In this document: positions 1 to 5,854 of the stretch, piece by piece
How the letters are laid out: each line of letters starts with the position of its first letter
Numbering within the stretch: the stretch's first letter is position 1
Origin: Actinomycetota bacterium
GTDB taxonomy: Bacteria; Actinomycetota; UBA4738
Length of the DNA stretch: 5,986 nt
NCBI GenBank assembly: GCA_005888465.1
Contig: VAYJ01000087.1
Span: 14,529 to 20,514 of the forward strand
Reading direction: 5' to 3'
Translations under genes and position numbers: made by a program
Notes under the pieces: generated by a model
Told to the model about the DNA's origin: nothing
The model's database searches: none
Seen by the model: the letters and a program-made list of their open reading frames with translations, nothing else

Positions 1-1
1 C

Positions 2-355
2 CAGGGCACCGACAAGGCAGTCTGGGAAAAGACGTGGAACGGGGCGACGTGGTCCCGCTGGACCTCGATCGGCGGCGCGATCGTCGGTGACCCGGGGGCC
101 GTCTCACCCGCTCCCGGCCAGGTCCAGGTCTTCACGAGGGGAACCGACAACCACCTCTGGTACCGCCTGTACGCGAAGAACGCTTGGAGCACCTGGGGAG
201 GCCTGGGCGGCACGCTCACGTCCGGCCCGGCGCCCGCTGTCGCGACCGCGGGAGCCGCCCCGAGCGTCCTGTCGATCTTCGCGCTCGGCGCCGACGGCGG
301 CCTCTGGGAGATCCGCAACCAGGGGATCTGGGGTCCCTGGGCCGAGGTGCCGTAG
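2..355 (+). CDS. PLL-like beta-propeller lectin-type protein, C-terminal fragment
   Basis: This is an open reading frame entering from the left edge and stopping at TAG 353-355, leaving 117 residues with no start in the window. The protein is rich in Trp and Gly and shows the repeating pattern of PLL/fucose-lectin-like (DUF346-type) propellers. The units seen are 'WSRWTSIGG', then 'VQVFTRGTDNHLWYR', then 'WSTWGGLGG', then 'LSIFALGADGGLWEI', ending 'WGPWAEVP'. Each blade has the form W-x-x-W-x-x-(I/L)GG followed by an F-(T/A)-x-G-(T/A)-D-x-x-LW strand. Roughly two and a half blades are visible. Proteins of this family usually bind carbohydrate or form surface or secreted modules, often attached to another enzyme domain, but the N-terminal part that would show this and any signal peptide is missing. 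It ends 3 nt from the stop of the convergent cyclase gene. The fold assignment is fairly secure; the ligand is unknown. Confidence 0.8.
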   Translation, partial: QGTDKAVWEKTWNGATWSRWTSIGGAIVGDPGAVSPAPGQVQVFTRGTDNHLWYRLYAKNAWSTWGGLGGTLTSGPAPAVATAGAAPSVLSIFALGADGGLWEIRNQGIWGPWAEVP

Positions 356-358
356 TGC

Positions 359-1570
359 TCAGCCCCGGAGCGCCCGGAACAGCTCCAGCGGCTTCGCGAG
401 GCCCTTCAGCTCGACCGGCCCGATCCCTTCGAACCGCACGCTCCGGCCCGAGATCGCCGACACGGTCTCCTCGCTCACGAGCACCTCGCCGGGCCCAGCC
501 CTTCCCGCGATCCGCGACGCGACGTTGACGGTCCGTCCGAAGTAATCGCCGTCGCGGAAGATCACCGGGCCCGCGTTCACACCGACGTGCGCCGGCGGCA
601 TCCCCGAGGCCGGCGCCTTCTCGACCAAGTCGAGCGAGCAGTCCACCGCCTGGCCGGGGTCGGGGAAGTGGAACATCACGCCGTCGCCCAGCCATTTCAC
701 CGGGCGCCCGCCGCGACGCTGGGACTCCCGCTGGACGAGCGAAGCGAGACTCGCCGCGAGCTCGGCCGCGGCATCATCGCCGCGCTCCTCCGTGAGGCGC
801 GTGTAGCCGGTGAGGTCGAGGAACACCATCGCCGGCGGCGGCCCCTGCCGCCGCGGCGTCACGCCCGCTTGCTCGAGCGCCTCCTCGACGTGGCCGACGA
901 CGTGCTCGATGATCGCGTGCTCCTGATGGCGGTGGTAGAGCCAGTCGATCATCCCCTCGACCTGCGCCCGCATCATCGGGCTGATCTGCGCGGTGATCTC
1001 GAGCATCACGTTCTCGGCGGCGCCCGAGGTGAGCATCGGCTCCTCGACGTACGTGTGGAAGAACTGCGATTCCGACCGCGTGATCCGCCCGAGGTTCTCG
1101 CCGTAGACGCGGAGGGCCCTGATGACGCCCGCGTCGGGTACGCCCGTGGACCGCACGAACTGACCGACGGGGAACATCTGGAGGTCGTCCTCGCGGACGC
1201 GGTCCTCGGGGAGTGGCGTCGGGAGCCCGAGCGCCTCGTGCATGCGTTCGACGAACTCCATCGACCAGCCGTACTCGGCGCAGAGGTCCCGGTAGGTCTT
1301 CGACGAGTAGCCCTTCGGCTCGGTGAACAACAGGTCCAGGAACGCGAGGGACAGATGCCCCGAGGTGATCGCGCGGCCGATGTCCTCGGTCGCGATGCCC
1401 GAACGCTCGAGGGCGTCGACCAACTTCACCCGCTGGATGTCGGAGGGCCGGAACGACCCGTCGGGATGCGGCGTGAGGATCCCGAGCCGGGCCAATCGTT
1501 CGACGTGCTCGACGGATGCCCCGGCTCGATCGGCGAGCACCTCGGCGGACAGCCCCTCCATACGGCGCAT
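359..1570 (-). CDS. Class III adenylate cyclase with MerR-like N-terminal regulatory region
   Basis: Predicted soluble 403-residue protein making cAMP from ATP. Residues about 5-50 ('LSAEVLADRAGASVEHVERL' onward, with 'RPSDIQRVKLV') look like a MerR/adenylate-cyclase-regulatory helix-turn-helix. Residues about 50-240 form a helical middle region, as in many actinobacterial cyclases. The cyclase homology domain covers about 246-400. All six class III catalytic residues are visible: metal-binding D252 ('FLDLTGYT') and D296 ('KWLGDGVM'), adenine-selecting K292 and D342 ('GDYFG'), and transition-state N349 and R353 ('VNVASR'). The spacings (K to D 4, D to N 7, N to R 4) match the Rv1264-type pattern as I recall it, supporting ATP over GTP. 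There are no membrane segments. The start is the ATG at 1570; a GGAGG at 1585-1589 lies 14 nt upstream, which is long, and a second ATG occurs three codons later. The open frame continues upstream to 2575 but that part is antisense to the crotonase. What the N-terminal region senses is unknown. Confidence 0.9.
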   Translation of the reverse strand: MRRMEGLSAEVLADRAGASVEHVERLARLGILTPHPDGSFRPSDIQRVKLVDALERSGIATEDIGRAITSGHLSLAFLDLLFTEPKGYSSKTYRDLCAEYGWSMEFVERMHEALGLPTPLPEDRVREDDLQMFPVGQFVRSTGVPDAGVIRALRVYGENLGRITRSESQFFHTYVEEPMLTSGAAENVMLEITAQISPMMRAQVEGMIDWLYHRHQEHAIIEHVVGHVEEALEQAGVTPRRQGPPPAMVFLDLTGYTRLTEERGDDAAAELAASLASLVQRESQRRGGRPVKWLGDGVMFHFPDPGQAVDCSLDLVEKAPASGMPPAHVGVNAGPVIFRDGDYFGRTVNVASRIAGRAGPGEVLVSEETVSAISGRSVRFEGIGPVELKGLAKPLELFRALRG

Positions 1571-1630
1571 GGTAGCCGGGACCGCCTCCGATTGGTGGCC
1601 CGGCCCGGTTCGTGCGACGCTACCCGCGCC
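1571..1630. promoter_or_regulatory. Divergent intergenic spacer, presumed promoter region
   Basis: This 60-nt gap separates the start codons of the cyclase (minus) and the crotonase (plus), so at least one promoter should lie in or near it. I see no convincing -10/-35 pair for either direction. GGTAGC at 1571-1576 and GCTACC at 1619-1624 form 6-base arms placed symmetrically next to the two start codons, but such short arms could be chance. The crotonase has no Shine-Dalgarno before its GTG, so a leaderless or near-leaderless transcript is possible. The role is inferred from gene layout only. Confidence 0.35.
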
Positions 1631-2425
1631 GTGGCCCACGAAGAGCTGACCGTCGAGACGGATCAAGCCGTCGTGACCATTCGGCTGACCAATCCCGCCC
1701 GCCTCAACGCCCTCTCGACGACGATGACAGCCGAGCTGATCGAAGTGCTCACGGAAGCCGCGGGCGACCCCGCGGTCAGGGCCGTGGTGCTCACCGGCGA
1801 GGGCCGCGGGTTCTCGGTCGGCGCCGACCTCTCCGAGCTCGAGGAGCCGTACCGCCGCGGCGAACCTCCGCCTCCCTCCGGGTTCCTGAAGGCCGGCTAC
1901 AACCGGCTGATCCCCCTCTTGGTCGAGATGCCCAAGCCCGTCATCGCGGCGATCAATGGCGTGGCGGCCGGCGCCGGCATCTCGGTGGCGCTCGCGTGCG
2001 ACTACCGGATCGCGAGCGACACCGCGACGTTCACCACGGCGTTCGTCAAGATCGGCCTCGTGCCCGACGCGGGCTCCTCCTACCTGTTGCCTCGGACCGT
2101 GGGAACGGCGAGGGCGCTCGAGCTCGCGATCCTCTCCGACCGGATCGATGCACCGAGCGCGCAGGCGATCGGCCTGGTCAACCGCGTGGTGCCGGGCCGC
2201 GCCCTCCTGGAGGAGGCGACCGAGCTCGCGCGACGCCTGGCCGAGCTCCCGACCGCCGCGATCGGGCTCATCAAGCGCACGTTCGCTCGGGCGGCCCGGT
2301 CCTCCCTCACCGAGGCGCTCGACCTCGAGGCAGAAGCGCAGGATGAGGCCGCCGCGACCCACGATCATCTCGAAGGCGTCCTGGCTTTCCTGGAGAAGCG
2401 CCAGGCGAAGTTCACGGGGAGGTAG
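1631..2425 (+). CDS. Enoyl-CoA hydratase/isomerase (crotonase) family, PaaG-like
   Basis: A 264-residue protein of normal single-domain crotonase length. The CoA/oxyanion-hole motifs are 'GFSVGADLSEL' (about 60-70) and 'AAINGVAAGAGISVALACDY' (about 106-125). The two glutamates of classical enoyl-CoA hydratases are absent: the first is S118 in 'AGISVAL' and the second falls in 'AFVKIGLVPDAG', with no Glu. D146 in 'VPDAG' matches the catalytic Asp of PaaG-type isomerases, and the end 'EGVLAFLEKRQAKFTGR' also resembles PaaG. The activity is therefore more likely isomerisation (1,2-epoxyphenylacetyl-CoA isomerase or delta3-delta2-enoyl-CoA isomerase type) than hydration. No other phenylacetate (paa) gene is nearby, so the substrate is open. 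The GTG at 1631 was chosen because similarity begins almost at once ('VETDQAVVTIRLTNP'); in-frame TTG 1592 and GTG 1595 are possible alternatives. It ends 4 nt before the exporter start, within whose ribosome binding site its last codons lie. Confidence 0.88.
   Translation: MAHEELTVETDQAVVTIRLTNPARLNALSTTMTAELIEVLTEAAGDPAVRAVVLTGEGRGFSVGADLSELEEPYRRGEPPPPSGFLKAGYNRLIPLLVEMPKPVIAAINGVAAGAGISVALACDYRIASDTATFTTAFVKIGLVPDAGSSYLLPRTVGTARALELAILSDRIDAPSAQAIGLVNRVVPGRALLEEATELARRLAELPTAAIGLIKRTFARAARSSLTEALDLEAEAQDEAAATHDHLEGVLAFLEKRQAKFTGR
2416..2422 (+). promoter_or_regulatory. Ribosome binding site of the MFS gene
   Basis: GGGGAGG at 2416-2422 lies 7 nt before the ATG at 2430. It sits inside the last codons of the crotonase gene, which points to translational coupling. 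It favours the ATG at 2430 over the next ATG at 2436, for which the spacing would be 13 nt. Confidence 0.8.
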
Positions 2426-2429
2426 CTCG

Positions 2430-4130
2430 ATGGGGATGCCTGACCAGTCCGTGTCCTTGCCGATCTCGATGAAGTCGACGCGGGGGCGCTGGACCATGAC
2501 CGCCGTGATCCTCGGCTCCGGGATCGTGTTCCTGGACTCGACGGTCGTGAACGTCGCGCTGCCGCACATCGGCAAGGACCTCCCGAGCCATCTCTTCGGC
2601 GTGCTCGAGGGCGAGTCCTACGTGTACAGCGCCTACCTGCTCACGCTCTCGGCGCTCCTTATCCTGGCGGGGGCGCTCAGTGACTACTACGGGCGGCGAA
2701 AGATGTTCGCGTTGGGGCTGGTCGGGTTCGGGGCCATGTCGCTCGCGTGTGGACTGGCGCCGAACCTCGAGCTGCTCATCCTGTTCCGCATCCTGCAAGG
2801 CGCGGCCGGCGCGCTCCTCGTCCCCGGGTCGCTCTCCATCATCACTTCGAGCTTCGCCGGCGAGGATCAGGGGAAGGCGTTCGGCCTCTGGGCCGGCGCC
2901 TCGGCAGCCACGACGATCCTGGGGCCGGTCATCGGCGGGGTGCTCGTGGACTCTGTGTCATGGCGCATGGCCTTCTTCATCAACCTTCCGCTCGTCGCCC
3001 TCGGGCTCTTCGCGACGAACCGCTACGTCCCGGAGTCGCGCGACGAGAACGCGAGCCGGCATTTCGACTGGCTCGGGGCCGCGATTGTGGCCCTCGCCGT
3101 CGGTGGGCTCGCCTTCGGGACGATCCGCGGGCAGCAGCGCGAGTGGCACGACGCGAGCGCCTTCGTCGCCCTCGCCGTGGGCGCCGTCGCGACTGTCGCC
3201 TTCCCGTTCCTGATGGCGCGCTCCGCGCATCCCCTCGTCCCGCTAAAGCTCTTCCGATCGCGGAACTTCACCGTGACGAACCTCTCGACGCTCGTGATCT
3301 ACGGGGCGCTCTACGTCACCTTCTACTTCATGGCGATCTTCCTGCAGGGCACGCTCGGCTACAACGCGACGGCGGCCGGCTTCGTGGGGATCGCGGGTAC
3401 GCTCCTGCTCGCACTGTTCTCATCGCGATTCGGAACGCTCGCGGCGAGACGCGGACCGCGGCTCTTCATGGCCGTCGGCCCCGCGCTCATGGCGGTCGGG
3501 GTGTGGCTCTTCACGCGGATCCCGGCCGGGAGCCGCCCGTGGCTTCTCGGGTTCGGGCACGGCAAACACCTGATCCCGCCCGCGGACTACTTCCGCGACC
3601 TGCTGCCCGGGTATCTGATCTTCGGCCTGGGGCTCACGATCATGGTGGCTCCGCTCACGACGGCCCTCATGACGTCGGTGCCGAAGGAGAACGCGGGCGT
3701 GGGCTCGGCGGTGAACAACGCGATCTCGCGCGTCGGACCGCAGCTCGCCGGGGCGCTCATCTTCGTCGCGATCGCGAGCAGCTTCTACTCGGGCCTGCAT
3801 ACGCGCGTCCCGGAGCTGAACACCGCGTCGACGGCGGTCCGCCAGCAGTTCGCTCCGTTCAATCAACCGTCTTCGGGAACCCCCGCCGATCAGGTCACGG
3901 CGGCGAACGAGGCCTCCGCGCATTCGTTCCATCTCGCGATGGGGCTGGCGGCGGCCCTGCTGCTCGCGGGGGCGATCGTGAACGCCGTAGGCATCCGAAA
4001 CCCAACGCCCGCCCCTACGCACGTGGCGCCGAAGGAGGCCGCGGAGGCGCCGCGATCGCCGTTCGGCCCCGGGGCGCACCTCCCGACCGCCCTGCGGCCC
4101 GGGCCGCCGGGGATACCGAACCCCCCGTGA
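2430..4130 (+). CDS. MFS transporter, DHA2 (EmrB/QacA-like) drug/proton antiporter family
   Basis: A 566-residue integral membrane protein, probably a proton-driven exporter with 14 transmembrane segments (starting near residues 24, 64, 92, 115, 150, 178, 213, 243, 283, 314, 343, 391, 435 and 499). DHA2 signatures are clear: 'LDSTVVNVALPHI' (35-47) with membrane-embedded D36, motif A 'GALSDYYGRRK' (81-91), motif B 'LFRILQGAAGALLVPG' (118-133, R120), and motif C in TM5 ending 'GPVIGGVLVD' (165-174). The second half carries 'GVGSAVNNAISRVGPQLAGAL' split around residues 423-442. The TM13-14 loop (about 453-497) is long and polar, as in actinobacterial relatives, and the loop before TM12 is also extended. 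The tail after residue 521 is proline-rich and should be cytoplasmic. The ATG at 2430 has a good ribosome binding site. The gene follows the crotonase by 4 nt and overlaps the DUF1684 gene by 4 nt. The substrate cannot be predicted. Confidence 0.93.
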   Translation: MGMPDQSVSLPISMKSTRGRWTMTAVILGSGIVFLDSTVVNVALPHIGKDLPSHLFGVLEGESYVYSAYLLTLSALLILAGALSDYYGRRKMFALGLVGFGAMSLACGLAPNLELLILFRILQGAAGALLVPGSLSIITSSFAGEDQGKAFGLWAGASAATTILGPVIGGVLVDSVSWRMAFFINLPLVALGLFATNRYVPESRDENASRHFDWLGAAIVALAVGGLAFGTIRGQQREWHDASAFVALAVGAVATVAFPFLMARSAHPLVPLKLFRSRNFTVTNLSTLVIYGALYVTFYFMAIFLQGTLGYNATAAGFVGIAGTLLLALFSSRFGTLAARRGPRLFMAVGPALMAVGVWLFTRIPAGSRPWLLGFGHGKHLIPPADYFRDLLPGYLIFGLGLTIMVAPLTTALMTSVPKENAGVGSAVNNAISRVGPQLAGALIFVAIASSFYSGLHTRVPELNTASTAVRQQFAPFNQPSSGTPADQVTAANEASAHSFHLAMGLAAALLLAGAIVNAVGIRNPTPAPTHVAPKEAAEAPRSPFGPGAHLPTALRPGPPGIPNPP

Positions 4131-4770
4131 CGGAGCCGTTCTCGATCCGGGACGCGCTGGACCTGCTCGACTGGAAGCGCCGGATCTTCGACGTCTATCG
4201 GGAGATCCGCGAGTCGAACGATGCGCCGATGGCATGGCAGCGATGGCGCGCCGTCCGGGACGAGCTGTTCGCGACGCATCCACAGTCGCCCGTCCGCGCC
4301 GAACGCCGTGCCTCGTTCACCGGGCTGCCGTTCTTCGACTACGACCCCGCGGCTCGCGTCCTCGCCGACGTGAAGCCGGCCGAACCGGAGAGCTACGACA
4401 TCGGGACCTCCGGTGAGCCGGGCGGTTCGTACCGGTTCACGCGCATCGCGACGGTCGACGGGACGATCGGTGAGGACCGGTTCGCGCTGGAGGCGTACTG
4501 GCTCGAGGGTACGGCGGCGGGATGTTCCTGCCCTTTCGCGATGCGACGGCGGGTCGGGAGACGTACGGAGCCGGACGCTATCTCCTCGACACGGTGAAGG
4601 GTGCGGACCTCGGCACGACGCCGGAAGGCCAGTTGCTGCTGGACTTCAACTTCGCCTACAACCCATCCTGCGCGTACGACCCGGCCTGGGTGTGCCCGCT
4701 CGCGCCGCCGCCGAACCGCCCGCGCATCGCGATCCGCGCCGGGGAGCGCTACGAGCCCCAGAAGCGCTGA
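4127..4770 (+). CDS. DUF1684 family protein, apparently frameshifted near 4510
   Basis: The gene starts at GTG 4127, overlapping the exporter stop by 4 nt (GTGA). The first frame reads 'TEPFSIRDALDLLDWKRRIF' and continues to 'FALEAYWLEG' (residue 128, ending at 4510), then drifts into non-homologous sequence and stops at 4597 (156 residues). The family continues in another frame from TAC 4510-4512: 'YGGGMFLPFRDATAGRET', later 'DFNFAYNPSCAYDPAW' and 'CPLAPPPNRP', stopping at TGA 4768-4770. Inserting one T after 4510 restores a continuous 214-residue protein reading 'YWLEGYGGGMFLPFRD', a normal length and sequence for DUF1684. No canonical slippery heptamer is present, so programmed frameshifting is unlikely; a sequencing/assembly error or a true mutation are the candidates. 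The family's biochemical function is unknown, and no signal peptide is seen. It is the last gene of the crotonase-exporter operon and is followed at once by a hairpin. Confidence 0.87.
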
Positions 4771-4799
4771 GGGGCTCGCCGCGAATCGGCGAGCCCCTC
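4769..4799. terminator. Bidirectional hairpin terminator between convergent genes
   Basis: A perfect inverted repeat: GAGGGGCTCGCCG (4769-4781), a 5-nt loop CGAAT (4782-4786), and CGGCGAGCCCCTC (4787-4799). The 13-bp stem is nearly all G-C. It overlaps the last two bases of the DUF1684 stop codon and starts 24 nt past the lipoprotein stop on the other strand, so it can serve both transcripts. Neither side has a T-tract, which is common for terminators in high-GC bacteria. Confidence 0.8.
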
Positions 4800-4823
4800 G
4801 AGGTGCGTTCGACGCTCGGTCTG

Positions 4824-5756
4824 CTACGCCGGCTTCGCCAGATCGCTCACTTTCGTGAGGTGGTACTTGTCGGCGGTCGCCTTCGTCACAACGAAGACGT
4901 TCACGTCGGCTGCCGGCGAGAAGTCCAGTACGTTCACGCCCTTGGCCGACATGATCCCCTTCAGGATCTGCTCGTTGTTCGCAGGGTCACCCGATGTCTT
5001 CGCCGTGGGGTCGTTCTGGATCGACTCGCTGGACAGGTACTCGACCTTGATATCGATCTGCCCGCTGAACAGGGCCGGGTCCGAGACCTTGCGGCTCTCG
5101 AGGCTCTCCTGCGTGTTCACGGTGTAGCCCGCGTTCTCCAGCAGGACCTTGAACATCTCGGCCAGGATGAGCTGCTCGTTGAACCCCGCGGAGACCCCGA
5201 CGGTGAGCGTCTTGCCAGCACCCGTGGTCGTCGCCGGGCCCTTCAGGCCGACGGCCGCGATGAAGCCGTTGGCGATGTCCGCGGCGGACACCTTGTTCAC
5301 GTCGTATTGCTTGTTCAGCTGCAGGACGGTGTCCGTCGTGAGCTTCGCCATGACGGAGTTGAGGATGGCGTCGATGTCGGGGGAATCGACGCTCGCCCGC
5401 ACAAGCGGGACGAGGTTGTCCGCCGCCTCCAGGTGCTTGTCGTCCTCGAGCACGACGAACGTCGGATCGTACACCGAGGTGGAGAAGAGCTCGCCCACCT
5501 GGATGGCGCCGCTCTTCAGGCCGGAGATGGTGAGCGGGCCGCCGAAGTCGAGCTTCTTCACCTCCTTGAACGTGATCCCGTACACGTTCTTGAGACCGAT
5601 CTGACAGAACGGGTTGGTGGGGCAGTCCGGAGGGGCTCCGAACACGAAGGTGCTGGCGATGGTGCCCCCACCCGCGCTCCCACCCGACTTGCTGCACGCC
5701 GTGCCGAGGAGCACGAGCGCGAGCACAGCCGCCCCGAGAGCGTACCTGCGGTACAT
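4824..5756 (-). CDS. Glycine-betaine/choline-type ABC substrate-binding lipoprotein (OpuAC family), halves in permuted order
   Basis: A 310-residue extracytoplasmic solute-binding protein, expected to capture a quaternary amine such as glycine betaine, choline or carnitine for an ABC importer. Residues 1-20 ('MYRRYALGAAVLALVLLGTA') are a lipoprotein signal with Cys21 as the lipidated residue, followed by a Gly/Ser linker. Residues about 36-172 match the part normally at the C-terminus of OsmF/OpuCC-type proteins: 'FVFGAPPDCPTNPFC', 'GLKNVYGITFKEV', 'GELFSTS', 'FVVLEDDKHLEAADN', 'AKLTTDT'. After a short linker (about 172-182), residues 183-308 match the normally N-terminal part: 'TLTVGVSAGFNEQLILAEMF', 'QIDIKVEYLS', 'VFVVTKATADKYHLTKVSDL'. 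The order is thus circularly permuted, with both halves complete and no frame break. C45 and C51 may pair. Start: ATG 5756 lies 11 nt from GGAGG; TTG 5762 (5 nt) is a close alternative. The partial gene upstream encodes the matching permease. Confidence 0.92.
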   Translation of the reverse strand: MYRRYALGAAVLALVLLGTACSKSGGSAGGGTIASTFVFGAPPDCPTNPFCQIGLKNVYGITFKEVKKLDFGGPLTISGLKSGAIQVGELFSTSVYDPTFVVLEDDKHLEAADNLVPLVRASVDSPDIDAILNSVMAKLTTDTVLQLNKQYDVNKVSAADIANGFIAAVGLKGPATTTGAGKTLTVGVSAGFNEQLILAEMFKVLLENAGYTVNTQESLESRKVSDPALFSGQIDIKVEYLSSESIQNDPTAKTSGDPANNEQILKGIMSAKGVNVLDFSPAADVNVFVVTKATADKYHLTKVSDLAKPA

Positions 5757-5854
5757 CCGCAATGGGTCCTCCCCTCTTCCTGGGGTGCCCATCCCCCGAG
5801 ACGTGGGCGCCGCCGACGATACCAGCGATGGCAATTACGGTTGGGCGCCTCGGG
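5757..5854 (-). other. Permease-to-lipoprotein intergenic spacer with imperfect inverted repeat
   Basis: This 98-nt spacer separates the permease stop from the lipoprotein start. Just after the permease stop, bases 5844-5854 (GGCGCC plus TCGGG) can pair with 5795-5799 (CCCGA) and 5806-5811 (GGCGCC), leaving a 6-nt bulge and a loop of 32 nt. It could be an mRNA-stabilising or attenuating stem that lets the binding protein be made in excess over the permease, but the pairing is modest and GGCGCC is self-complementary. I see no clear promoter in it. Confidence 0.3.
5768..5772 (-). promoter_or_regulatory. Ribosome binding site of the lipoprotein gene
   Basis: On the minus strand GGAGG (within GGGGAGGA) occupies 5772 to 5768. 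It lies 5 nt before an in-frame TTG (5762-5760) and 11 nt before the ATG (5756-5754). Both starts give the same signal peptide apart from two extra residues. It rules against the longer frame beginning at 5834. Confidence 0.7.

Noticed and set aside
1571..1624. GGTAGC/GCTACC arms as an operator in the divergent spacer
   Set aside because: The arms are only 6 bases, separated by 42 nt, and easily explained by chance.
587..1630. Long plus-strand open frame running upstream of the crotonase, antisense to the cyclase
   Set aside because: It is very rich in Arg, Asp, Glu and His with no family resemblance, and it lies opposite a cyclase with all catalytic motifs. It is a GC-driven shadow frame that happens to join the crotonase frame.
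1571..2575. Minus-strand extension of the cyclase frame, adding about 335 residues
   Set aside because: The extension is low-complexity Arg/Gly/Asp-rich sequence antisense to the crotonase and the exporter start. Homology to cyclases begins after the ATG at 1570.
2747..4126. Plus-strand open frame upstream of the DUF1684 start, within the exporter gene
   Set aside because: It is Arg/Ala/Pro-rich and overlaps a gene with clear DHA2 motifs in another frame. The DUF1684 similarity begins at GTG 4127.
3420..4283. Minus-strand 287-residue open frame opposite the exporter
   Set aside because: Its composition is Arg-rich shadow sequence with no recognisable motif, RBS or domain.
4500..4525. Programmed -1 ribosomal frameshift in the DUF1684 gene
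   Set aside because: There is no X-XXY-YYZ slippery heptamer and DUF1684 proteins are ordinarily encoded in one frame; a one-base deletion explains the data more simply.
5757..5834. N-terminal extension of the lipoprotein to an ATG at 5834
   Set aside because: It would place 26 polar residues before an otherwise ideal lipoprotein signal, and the GGAGG site lies downstream of that ATG.
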